Shown piece by piece: positions 38,965 through 47,496 of a stretch of DNA of 64,000 bases. Each line of letters starts with the position of its first letter. The stretch's first letter is position 1. Source of the stretch: Orientia tsutsugamushi str. Boryong (GTDB lineage Bacteria; Pseudomonadota; Alphaproteobacteria; Rickettsiales; Rickettsiaceae); contig NC_009488.1 in the NCBI RefSeq assembly GCF_000063545.1, positions 930,001 through 994,000 of the forward strand, in the 5' to 3' direction. Position numbers and translations under genes: made by a program. The notes beneath the pieces are model-generated. The model was given only the letters and a program-made list of their open reading frames with translations, was not told the DNA's origin and searched no databases.

Positions 38965-40666
38965 CTAAGTTTGTTGCATACGATGAACTTTATCTTTGAT
39001 TCCTGCAATAATGTCTTTGTTCATGCTGTTTTGAGCCTTAGTGAGTATATCTCCAAATAGTTCATCCATATTGATTTTAGTGAAATCAACTTTTTGTAAC
39101 TCTTCAACAGTAAGGCCTCTACACTTTGGACATTCAGGTGTACCAAAGTTCATTTTTAGCTGTTTTCTTGCTTCTTCCTGAAAAATTCTTGCAAGTTTCG
39201 ACTGAAAGCAGCAATAAGTAGACTTTCTAGCTAAGCAAATACCTAATATCGGAATTCTTGAAGAACAGTAGGTTCCAATATAGTAGCAGTAACCTTTTTT
39301 CCTATATAAAGCTAATTCTTGTTCCTTAGACTTACATTGCGATAAGCCTATATCACGCCCCCAGCCAGTCATTGAAGAGCAGCAATTCAAAAAACTAAAT
39401 ACATCTTTTTTGCATTTTCGATGTTTACCTGAAAATACAGAAACGGGATTTGTTTTAATGTCCTTGCTCATCTGATTTAGCATCGCTAGATGAGCTACTT
39501 TAGCTATATCTCTATTTGGTATAATAGTTGGAGTGTTGCAATTACCTCCTAAACAAAAGATTGAGTTATTATGCAACGATGAGTGTAGCATTGTTTGCTT
39601 CTCAGTTGAACAGCTATAATCGTGCTGCCATAGTAAACAAATATTTGCTACTGATTTTTGGCAAGTGCTGTTTTTTAATTCACAATTCTGAATTTTAAGG
39701 TGTTTGCAGCCATCTTTTGGATCGCTAGTACAAGAAAAAAGAATCTTTTGTTTCCAATATGGACGATTGACTTTAAACTTGTCAAAAAATACTCTATCAC
39801 CACCATCATAGTTGATTCTATTGACCTCATAGCATTCATTACTCTCAGTTAATTGCTCAAGTTTCAGGGTTTAAAACTTGCCAATATTCTGCTACTTTCC
39901 TTAGTTCTTGAGTCTTATCTCTGTAGTCATAGTGAAGTATACATATTTTTTCATTTACTTCTAATAAAAAATTTCTACCAATATGGTGTATAGATACACC
40001 AAGCCTATTAGCAATAGCCCATTTCATTTGTTTTACAATTGCTTCGGGATCATCTACTAGGCAGTATATTTGTGCACCTAATTCATCATCATAGACATCG
40101 CTACGACTCTTAAGCCAATTACTATGATTCTCCTTTATTTCTTCTGTTGCAAATTCCATTTGCCGGTTTTGCCAAGAAAGCCATACATTCTCTAATCTGC
40201 ACTCAACATTTAATTCTCGAATAAGTTCAATGTTAAAATTACTACCTTCATTACAACTTTGAATAATTTCAGTATTAGTTTTACTTGTTTGAGTTACGAA
40301 GTTACTGCTATCAAGGGCACTTAAAGGATCAGATTCAATTCTCATTGAATTAGCTATCATATAATTTTGATCGTTGATATTATGTTGAGTTAAGGCATTG
40401 TTTTTACTGTTTTCAGCTTGAAATAACATTGCCCCACTTTCTGTACCAAGCTGATTACGGCCATGGTAGGTTAAATCCTCATCATTGTTAGGATAATTGA
40501 CATTACTACCTTGATGAAATAATTCTTGTGTATTTGAAGAATTTCCAAGATTTACATTATAGTTGCTAGCTTCATTATAACTGCTTTGCATTGAAGCTAA
40601 ACAACAGCTAATATTGAGCACTATCAAAAAGTTAATATAGATAATAATCTCATTGAGTATTCTCAT
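38965..40666 (-). pseudogene. traN: traN (F-type mating-pair stabilisation adhesin), frameshifted
   Basis: Start at 40666 (MRILNEIIIYINFLIVLNIS signal peptide) to the break at 39857-39865 (VLNPET then TGA). Skipping one base gives LEQLTESNECYEVNRINYDG and a Cys-rich continuation to 38965 (CSSMTGWGRDIGLSQC; YIGTYCSSRIPILGICLARK; CCFQSKLARIFQEEARKQL), the conserved TraN C-terminal Cys pattern. The start overlaps the trbC end by 17 bases. TraN is an outer-membrane contact protein of F-type systems. One frameshift only; ~567 residues once joined. Confidence 0.85.
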
Positions 40667-41034
40667 TCATAATTTCTAATGCTATTGCTAAAGGAATATG
40701 GCCAGTTAATTTCTTGGTTAATCCTCTTTTTTCATCATCTATTACTATCACAGGAACAACATCAATTTTATATTGTTCAAACAAGCTAGGATCTATATCG
40801 AAGCTAATACCAAGCTCCATAGTTTTATTCTTTGTTTGTGTAAATGAGTTATTAATTAACCCACGCATAATCAATTGAGCTCCAGCCTTTTGAGATTCAG
40901 CAAAATAGCTTTTTAAAGCCTCATCACTCATTGAAAATGAGACAAAAATAAAAGTTTTTTGCTGGCCCAAAAAAAAGCATTAGCATTATTAACAAATAAT
41001 AAAACCATCAACATCATTACTCGTATAACCATAT
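40650..41034 (-). pseudogene. trbC: trbC (F-type), homopolymer frameshift
   Basis: ATG 41034 gives the signal peptide MVIRVMMLMVLLFVNNANAF. At a T8 run (~40975) the frame must shift by one base to enter QQKTFIFVSFSMSDEALKSY, GAQLIMRGLINNSF and DIDPSLFEQYKIDVVPVIVI, the conserved TrbC domain, to 40650. The slip is in a homopolymer, so low-level product by slippage is possible. TrbC is a periplasmic assembly factor of F pili. Confidence 0.85.
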
Positions 41035-41050
41035 TCCTCTCTAACCCTTA

Positions 41051-41900
41051 TCAAAGCAAACAGTAATCTCTTTTTCGCCAAATCAAGTAACCAAAATCTT
41101 CACCATTAACTGGAAATTCTCTTCCAGCCTGCCATGTAGCTTCTGTTTGGCCTATGCTCTTGCAGGATCTGGTTTCTGGAATCGGATAAGTCATTTGTAG
41201 TCGATACTGACTTTTCTTCATAATAGGCATGGGATACTTGCCACATAAGCCTTTATAACCATAATATCCCCATAACATCAGTTGCCTATGCATTCTAGCC
41301 ATAAACTTACTTACCATTAATACAGATGTTCCAACTCCACCATTATGCGCCGCAGCTGTTCCAGTAAAAGGGTAAAGCATTCCTTGACATTCAGCACACC
41401 AAAAAGCATAATCACTTGCTAATAAACCAGCGCTGCAACTCATGCAATCAGCTATACATGCTTGATAAGCAGCTACATTTTGAAACAACAGCGTTTCTGG
41501 ATTTAAAATCGCAGATTTAGCGTCATCACTCCATAATGGATCAAACTCTGTTAAATATGCTATATCGACTGCAGCCATTTCCAGACAAATAAAATCAAGC
41601 AAAATTTCCAGCCAATAAATCACAGGATAGACATACCAATGAATGTGATAAAAAGCACTTCCTTCAGCCTCATCTTTCATGCCTTTTTGAGTAGCACTTC
41701 CAAATGACAAACCTCCAAGACTTACCATACACATTGGCGACTTTGTAACATCTACAAGGCGTACTGGCTCCCAAAATCCTACCGGAATATACCAGGTACA
41801 GGTATTGGAATCCCTGGCTTAGGACAAAGACATATAAGTCTACCAGAAGCATTAGTATCAGGCATTGAAGTGTTTGTAAAGTACAGAGATATAGTAATTT
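41051..41900 (-). pseudogene. traU: traU (F-type), 5'-truncated and frameshifted
   Basis: The N-terminal part is read in pieces: PDTNASGRLICLCPKPGIPI, a frame change near 41790, then FWEPVRLVDVTKSPMCMVSL and GGLSFGSATQKGMKDEAEGS, followed by the conserved body (DIAYLTEFDPLWSDDAKSAI; CIADCMSCSAGLLASDYAFW; GYKGLCGKYPMPIMKKSQYR) to 41051. About 60-80 N-terminal residues including the signal peptide are missing. Upstream the sequence jumps directly to a truncated traV, so traC and traW, which normally lie between them, are deleted. Confidence 0.85.
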
Positions 41901-41926
41901 AACCTATATTATCACATAAATCATTT

Positions 41927-42217
41927 TTAAGTTGCAATATCACTCATTTTTGGTTTTTTAGGTGAAGTGTTAACAACAGCTACACCTTGAACTGCTTTAG
42001 ATCGCTTACAGTATAGAACACAACGCCTTTTTGATTTAATTTTTGATGTTTCAACTTTCTCAACATTATCAGGGTCAAAAACTCCTTGAGCAGCCATTTT
42101 CTTTATTTCATATAAAGACTTACATTTTTGCCCTTTAGGAATTTTACAATCAAAATTACTTTCGAAAAAGAAGCTTGTTAGGCTCATACAGCCCAATAGC
42201 AATAATAAAAACTTCAT
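41927..42217 (-). CDS. traV: traV lipoprotein, truncated
   Basis: 96 residues. MKFLLLLLGCMSLTSFFFES has a lipoprotein-type signal (LLLGC), then FDCKIPKGQKCKSLYEIKKM, the conserved TraV Cys motif. F TraV is ~170 residues; the C-terminal part is missing because a deletion fuses this region to the traU remnant. TraV is the lipoprotein of the outer-membrane core with TraB and TraK. The start ATG lies against the traB end. Confidence 0.75.
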   Translation of the reverse strand: MKFLLLLLGCMSLTSFFFESNFDCKIPKGQKCKSLYEIKKMAAQGVFDPDNVEKVETSKIKSKRRCVLYCKRSKAVQGVAVVNTSPKKPKMSDIAT

Positions 42218-42741
42218 TATAAATGCTCCTCTAACTTTTGTGATTGGTCGAATTTATTATGCAAATTAACTTTTTCATTGTTAGTTGATTGTGAATAAGT
42301 TAAATTATGTGGCTTCTTCTTGTGCTCACGTAAGTCAAAACCTTTTTTAAATACAACATCGATGACTCTACCTGACGCAATAAGAACGACTGGGCTCATA
42401 GAATCAGCTTGTTTTATAGCAAAATCAGCTAGCTTATCAAAAGCATTACTAGCTCCAGAGTAAGCTCCAGACTGAAGCGCATCTCCAATCTGAAACTCTT
42501 GTTGTTGATGACCTCCAGCTACTAGGTTTAAAGTTGGTAGCATATCAGGTTTAATAGCCTTAGCTTGTAGAAACTTAGCAATATTGCTAAATACTCCATT
42601 TAATGCAGCCATGCTTGCTATGTTAGACGATTTATCTACCACGATTCCTTTAATTCCAGAACGTCCATCTTCACCTATCAACCAGCCTTCCGCCTTGTTT
42701 TCAATAATATCTCCATAATGAAATTTTACTTTGAAGCAGTT
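42217..42741 (-). pseudogene. traB: traB (F-type core protein), C-terminal third only
   Basis: The open frame reads HYGDIIENKAEGWLIGEDGR, SGIKGIVVDKSSNIASMAAL, then ...LQSGAYSGASNAFDKLADFA and SPVVLIASGRVIDVVFKKGF: the conserved VirB10-like C-terminal beta-barrel domain of TraB. The N-terminal membrane anchor and Pro-rich linker (200+ residues) are absent. Upstream lies a shortened traK. So a deletion removed the traK end and traB start. Confidence 0.8.
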
Positions 42742-42792
42742 TTAATATGCTTGATGCTGAGCTTAACAAGCTTTAAAGTAAAAACTAGCATT

Positions 42793-43194
42793 TTAAGCTA
42801 ATTTTATTTTTCCTTTTGAATTATCCTTTTCAGCTTCTTCTGTAGCAGCATTAATAAGCGTTACATGGCTTGGAGTTTTTGGAGTAAAAGTTAACATTAA
42901 ATCTTGAATTGTTTTGTGTTCTCCTATTACTGTTAAATAAAGCTTCTTTTCTTCTTCTCGTGGAGCAATAAACAAACATCCAGACTCATGAACTACAACT
43001 TCGGCTGCATTTTGAGGATACATAAAAATATCATTGATTTTTTCATCTTTAAGATTAATTCTTGTTGGCCCACTATCAGAAATCTCAAGCTTCAGCAAAT
43101 TATCAACTTCTAACTCATATTCTACCGCATATACATCACTAAACTTGACTAAAGCAATAAACCCTATCATAAACCTCAAAATTCTAATACTCAT
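42793..43194 (-). CDS. traK: traK (F-type secretin-like), truncated
   Basis: 133 residues, signal peptide MSIRILRFMIGFIALVKFSD then VDNLLKLEISDSGPTRINLK, KINDIFMYPQNAAEVVVHES, typical of the TraK N-terminal (secretin-like) domain. F TraK is ~240 residues; the C-terminal domain is missing. The ATG overlaps the traE stop by 4 bases, so traL-traE-traK were one translational unit. Confidence 0.8.
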   Translation of the reverse strand: MSIRILRFMIGFIALVKFSDVYAVEYELEVDNLLKLEISDSGPTRINLKDEKINDIFMYPQNAAEVVVHESGCLFIAPREEEKKLYLTVIGEHKTIQDLMLTFTPKTPSHVTLINAATEEAEKDNSKGKIKLA

Positions 43195-43742
43195 TTTTTT
43201 ATTCCATTCTCTTTAACGCCAGTTAACAACAAAAGGTAATTAGGACTTCGCTTGTAAGTCAAAAGGTAAGTCTTATCGACAGCTATATGTTTACTATCGC
43301 TAAACCAATAACGAAGCGTTCCACTAATTAATACTCCATCCTTTATCACTTCAACCTTCTTCGGAAAAAAGACTGAAGACACATTTGAGCCTTTAACAAA
43401 TTGCAAGTGATCATGAAAAAATTTATTTAAAGATTCAGTATTACTAGATGCAACTTTCATGTCTGCTATTTGTCTTTCTACCTCATTTGGAGAAGTAGTA
43501 AATAAGAGTTTCGTTACATAAATTGCCCATTCCTTTAAATAGGTTTCATGGTAATTTTTTGATGAAACCATCATTTTACGATCAGGCTCCATTGCTGGAA
43601 TTAATAACCACTTTTCTTCTTTGGTAATTGCAGCCATTATCGCAATTATATTAGCTGCAGCTAGCAATATAGTTACTGAAAGTAAGCATTTATTATATTT
43701 AACCAGCTCTTGTATAGCATTTTGCTTAAAGAGATGATTCAT
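43191..43742 (-). CDS. traE: traE (F-type pilus assembly)
   Basis: 183 residues, full family length. An N-terminal transmembrane helix (VTILLAAANIIAIMAA) is followed by the TraE domain (YLKEWAIYVTKLLFTTSPNE; SGTLRYWFSDSKHIAVDKTY; RSPNYLLLLTGVKE). Start overlaps the traL stop (TAATG). TraE is a VirB5/8-like inner-membrane assembly protein. Reading frame intact, one of the few undamaged tra genes here. Confidence 0.88.
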   Translation of the reverse strand: MNHLFKQNAIQELVKYNKCLLSVTILLAAANIIAIMAAITKEEKWLLIPAMEPDRKMMVSSKNYHETYLKEWAIYVTKLLFTTSPNEVERQIADMKVASSNTESLNKFFHDHLQFVKGSNVSSVFFPKKVEVIKDGVLISGTLRYWFSDSKHIAVDKTYLLTYKRSPNYLLLLTGVKENGIKK

Positions 43743-44077
43743 TACTTGCCAACTTTTTTGCCCAAAAGCCTTGGATATCCTAATGGAGCTGGCAATAAAC
43801 CTTTAGCTACTAAAAAACTTTTTAGCAAAAAATTCTCAGATACCTTCTTAATTTTCTTAAAGCAATAACATAGAGCAATTCCTCCAACCATAAAGGCTAG
43901 GCCTAATTTAGCATGCCTGCTGTTTAGTAGTACAATTCCTGGAGCTACTCCAGCTAGCACTACTCCCCATTCGTCAATGCTCAAACCCATATACTTCAAC
44001 GGCCTCGATAATGCCCAACATAATTTTTGATTTTGTATAATTACCTTCAGCCTCAATTGTAGCATGAGATTTCTCAT
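43742..44077 (-). CDS. traL: traL (F-type pilus assembly)
   Basis: 111 residues with the family pattern: LSRPLKYMGLSIDEWGVVLA near the N-terminus, then two hydrophobic segments (GVVLAGVAPGIVLL; LGLAFMVGGIALCYCF) and a basic C-terminus (GLLPAPLGYPRLLGKKVGK). Inner-membrane VirB3-like component. First gene of the tra block, following the integrase gene on the same strand. Intact. Confidence 0.85.
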   Translation of the reverse strand: MRNLMLQLRLKVIIQNQKLCWALSRPLKYMGLSIDEWGVVLAGVAPGIVLLNSRHAKLGLAFMVGGIALCYCFKKIKKVSENFLLKSFLVAKGLLPAPLGYPRLLGKKVGK

Positions 44078-44168
44078 TCTGCTACTGCGATTTTCAAAAA
44101 TTTACAAAATCTAATGTAGAGTAACTACTTAGCTAAGTTGTTGTCAATTTTTCTTCTCCGCAACTTAA

Positions 44169-45457
44169 TTATGGCACTATTCCAGATAGTATCTCGTTCA
44201 AACAAACATTGGTACCGAATATACTCAGCATATTTTCGACAACTTTATTTGTAGCAATTGTTGCCTTATCTAAACTATGTATAGTATAAATTTTAGTTAT
44301 ATTAGTATTACTATGTCCTAATATTTGAGATATTGTATCTAGTGTTTCACCATTATTTTTCATCCAAGTTGCAAACGTTCTTCTAAGATCATGTATTGTT
44401 ACATTCTGTATTCCGGCTTTTTTTCGAATCTTAGCCCATGCTCGATGCATTGTTGAACTTGATATGTGTTTACTATTGTCTGCTGAACTTGGCAATACCC
44501 ATTCACTTTTTGAGCATAGTTTTCTGGTTTGCAATACTTCTATTAATTTATCAGCTAACCCTATATATAGAGTTTTACCATTTTTACTCTTAGTTTTTGG
44601 TATACACCATATTTTTTCGCTAAGGCTTATCTCGTCCCATCTCATTCCTGATACATTACTTTTACGTGCTGCAGTGAATAAACTTATAAATGTAAAAATT
44701 TTTCCTGATCGTTCTGCTCGCTTTTGCGATTCTGTTAATTGACTATTTCCCTTTTCTTTTAGCACGGCCATAAGTCTTCTCATTTCTTCATTTGTTACAT
44801 ATCTAGATCTTGATTCTTTTGCTTGTGCCTTTTTATTCCACATACAGGATTCTTTTCTAATAATCCCCACTCTATAGCCTTATTAAATATAGGGCTTAAC
44901 AGTTTTAGAATACTGTTTGCTGTTACATAGTGTTTCTTTGCTGTTTTTTCGTCAAAAAGCTTCTGAATATCTTCTTTGGTAATCTCAGATATCTTTGTAT
45001 TGTATAAAGATTCTAGATATCTCTTTACTCTTTGAGCCATTATTTTCCAACTTTTATGATAAAGACTACTATATTCAGTATATTTTACATGCACCTGTCC
45101 GAATGTTAGTTCATTCTTTAATTTTAAGCCTCTTCTCTCTTTTTTCTCTTCTTTCTTTATTTATCTTCCGTCTTTCATCCATTGGATTTATTCCTTTAGC
45201 AATATCACTTTTTAACTGCTGTATCTTTTTTCTAGCTTCTGCTACCGTTAGATCTGGAAAATCTCCTATTTTTATTTTTTATAATACATGCCATTAATGT
45301 TTATTCATAAATATAGTCTTCTAAATCCAGTATATGATATTATAAACAGTAAGTTCCTTTGTGTTATATCTCTAAACTTGATTATTTTTTCTTCTTTGGT
45401 TGGTACTTTTATTTTATTTAATGCTGCTTGTGTAAATTTAAATACTTTTACTGGCAT
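44169..45457 (-). pseudogene. int: RAGE tyrosine integrase, frameshifted
   Basis: ATG 45457 gives MPVKVFKFTQAALNKIKVPT, then stops/frameshifts between ~45350 and 45270. DFPDLTVAEARKKIQQLKSD and RRGLKLKNELTFGQVHVKYT show the arm-binding domain; then core-binding (KITKEDIQKLF region). A frame break at ~44830-44860 leads to the catalytic domain to 44169: TAARKSNVSGMRWDEI (Arg I), TIHDLRRTFATWM (HxxR), LGHSN (His) and KIYTIHS (catalytic Tyr). All catalytic residues are visible but the gene has at least two breaks. It lies ~430 bp from the right RAGE end, the usual place for the integrase that made attL/attR. Confidence 0.85.
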
Positions 45458-45883
45458 ATTTATCACCCTTCATTAATTTAAAATTGAAGTAATTAAATAA
45501 TAACTTATTAATTTTTAAAATTAGCTTAAACTTATAGTCTGTAGTATGGTTTTTATTGAATAGCAAATACTTTTGTAAAAATAAAAAATATTTTTAAGCG
45601 ACGTTATCAATTGAAGGTTACTCTAAGCTTATCAACTATAAATTCAAGTTGCTGGATTAAAAATTAGCACTTCAACTAGCCAAATATTAGACATAAATTT
45701 ACGTTATATTTCCGCAATTAACATCAAGATATTATTGTCATATTGACAAATAATATTAATACAGCTACAGTTAAATTCATGTATCAACTCAAACGAGAAT
45801 AAACTACATAGCAGATTTTATAAAGCTTATAAAGCTCATAATAGCTCTTAATCTAACTTATTTCTTCTAGTTAGTTAAATCAT
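45458..45883. other. Non-coding region between integrase and right RAGE end
   Basis: About 425 AT-rich bases with no coding signal; would contain the integrase promoter and possibly accessory integrase-binding sites. Nothing specific was recognised. Confidence 0.4.
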
Positions 45884-45909
45884 CTTAAACATGAAAGGTA
45901 CATGATTGT
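45884..45909 (-). other. Right end of RAGE-1 (attR-like junction)
   Basis: CTTAAACATGAAAGGTAC, then ATG, then the core ATTGT and the intron continuation TTCCCTC. The arm is the inverse of GTACATTTCAATGTTTAAG at 4330. Joining the two ends would give an attP with 18-19-bp inverted arms around ATGATT, the layout of a tyrosine-recombinase core site. Confidence 0.75.
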
Positions 45910-46389
45910 TTCCCTCTTACGTTCTTACTTTTCTGTTAACCCTTCGCTCCACCCACATTACTAGATTTCATCACTACTATGGCTAACTCAGCCATCCTTA
46001 CACCATCTCCAAAGCCTTATGTTTCACCACTTGTACTTTGAATACTTACTTAATTACGTAAGAGTTATAAGGACTTCTCAAGTTGTGTCATTAATCTTTA
46101 CAAACTCGCTGACGCCTGCGACCCCGGTGGTTGAAAATTTTTGGATTTTTACTAGTTTGACCTCCAATCTTCTTTTGCCTACTATGTGCTAGAACATATC
46201 GGCTTCCACTACATCTCACTTTCAGGGCTATCACGTTCACCATTTGGTTTCGGCTCGAATGTTTCACTGTCTACGCTTTACTACTGTAGTTACCTTCAGC
46301 AGCACAAGACTCGCTATATGGTGGATCTAGCTTCTCCTTCCATAACTGGACTTTCACCAGTAAGATTAATTCACCTTTTCTTGACGCAC
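45906..46389 (-). mobile_element. Group II intron, 5' non-coding portion
   Basis: Matches 62617-63099 of the fuller copy almost base for base. On the minus strand it starts GTGCGTCAAGAAAAGG (GUGYG 5' splice site) at 46389 and holds the domain I structure region. It stops at the start of the ORF, where the RAGE right end sits. It is the missing part of the intron at 2916-4331. The 5' exon is the IS transposase sequence at 46390. Confidence 0.8.
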
Positions 46390-47289
46390 AGACCGAATCT
46401 TTTACGTCTATTTCGATATTTGTCAGCAATAATTTTGAACTGTTTTAGCATACCGATAACGGTTTCATTCACAACCCTTTCTCCTGCTAATCTAGGATTA
46501 TTCTTTTTATCATTTTTAGTTAAAGGATTTTTCTTGCTTTTTTTCTTTGGTAATTCAGAATTATTGTGAATTTTTTGTATACCTTGATATCCTGTATCAG
46601 TAATCGCTTTAACCTTAGGATGGATAAGAATTTTGGATTCCTTAAATAATCTAAAGTCATGCTTTTTACCGTTAGAAAAATTTGTATAGTCATTTACAAT
46701 GAAGTTTGAGCATAGAAAAAGCGACAATAGCATCATAAGATTTACCAACATGATATTTTATACGCAAACTTCACTGTAAATGACTATATATATTACTTGA
46801 TGCGTTTTCTTGTCTACCACTATTTGAGTTTTTAGTGTATGCCATTTCTTCTTTCATGAATAATAGAATTTTTGTTTTTTTAGGTCTTTCTATATGAGTC
46901 TCAGTAGCATCAATCAAGACTACTTCATAATTCATATCGCTCTTCATTAGAGCTTTACGCGACCTGGAAGAGCAAAGTTTGGGTGTTTATTAACTAGGGT
47001 GTCTTCTACCCATTTATGGAAGTAAGTACGGTATTCTCTAAGGTATTCTAAGGCCATCAGCAACTGTTCCTTCAAATTAAGCTTATTTTTACGCCAACTT
47101 TTTGATTTCTTAAGACCATCAGCTTTCCTCAAAATATCCACCATCTTTGCAAATGTTCCCTTCCTTACTCATTGTTAATCAACGAAATTTTTCATCACCT
47201 AACTCTTTAATCTGATCTAATTTCATTATTACTTCAAATCAGATTTTTATAACACCATTTTACATCATTGTATAGTTTCGAAAGAAGTC
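46390..47289 (-). pseudogene. IS5-like element, 5' part of the outer IS, decayed
   Basis: The transposase reading on the minus strand has several indels (e.g. deletion around the helix-turn-helix near 47015, changes at 46965) and a 100-bp miniature element at 46687-46786. The end GTTTCGAAAGAAGTC at 47275-47289 is followed by TA, matching the TA before the 3' end at 2853. It is more decayed than the copies at 14242 and 20808, consistent with an older insertion. Confidence 0.8.
46687..46786 (-). mobile_element. 100-bp miniature inverted-repeat element, copy E
   Basis: Inserted in the IS transposase; the intact IS copies (e.g. ~14603) show the empty site AATCTGTACATATTACTTGG, consistent with TA duplication. 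Confidence 0.92.
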
Positions 47290-47496
47290 TAATGTTTATT
47301 AATTAATATAAACATTACAATATAGGTAATTATGGCTTCAATAGCATTAAAGTTTACAAAACTGTCGTAATAAAGAAGCGTTTCCACATCTCTGTCATAA
47401 GAACAATACGTGATGTTTTGGTATCATATGCTCAAGCATCTTTAAGTCCAATTTCTATTGAACAGGTTCTACTCTATAAGTTTGTTAACACTGCTA

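Noticed and set aside
46186-46569. Plus-strand open frame (and its twin at 62896-63135) encoding MLEHIGFHYISLSG
   Set aside because: These lie in the 5' structural region of the group II intron; conserved because the RNA is conserved. Often annotated as hypothetical protein, but there is no sign of translation.
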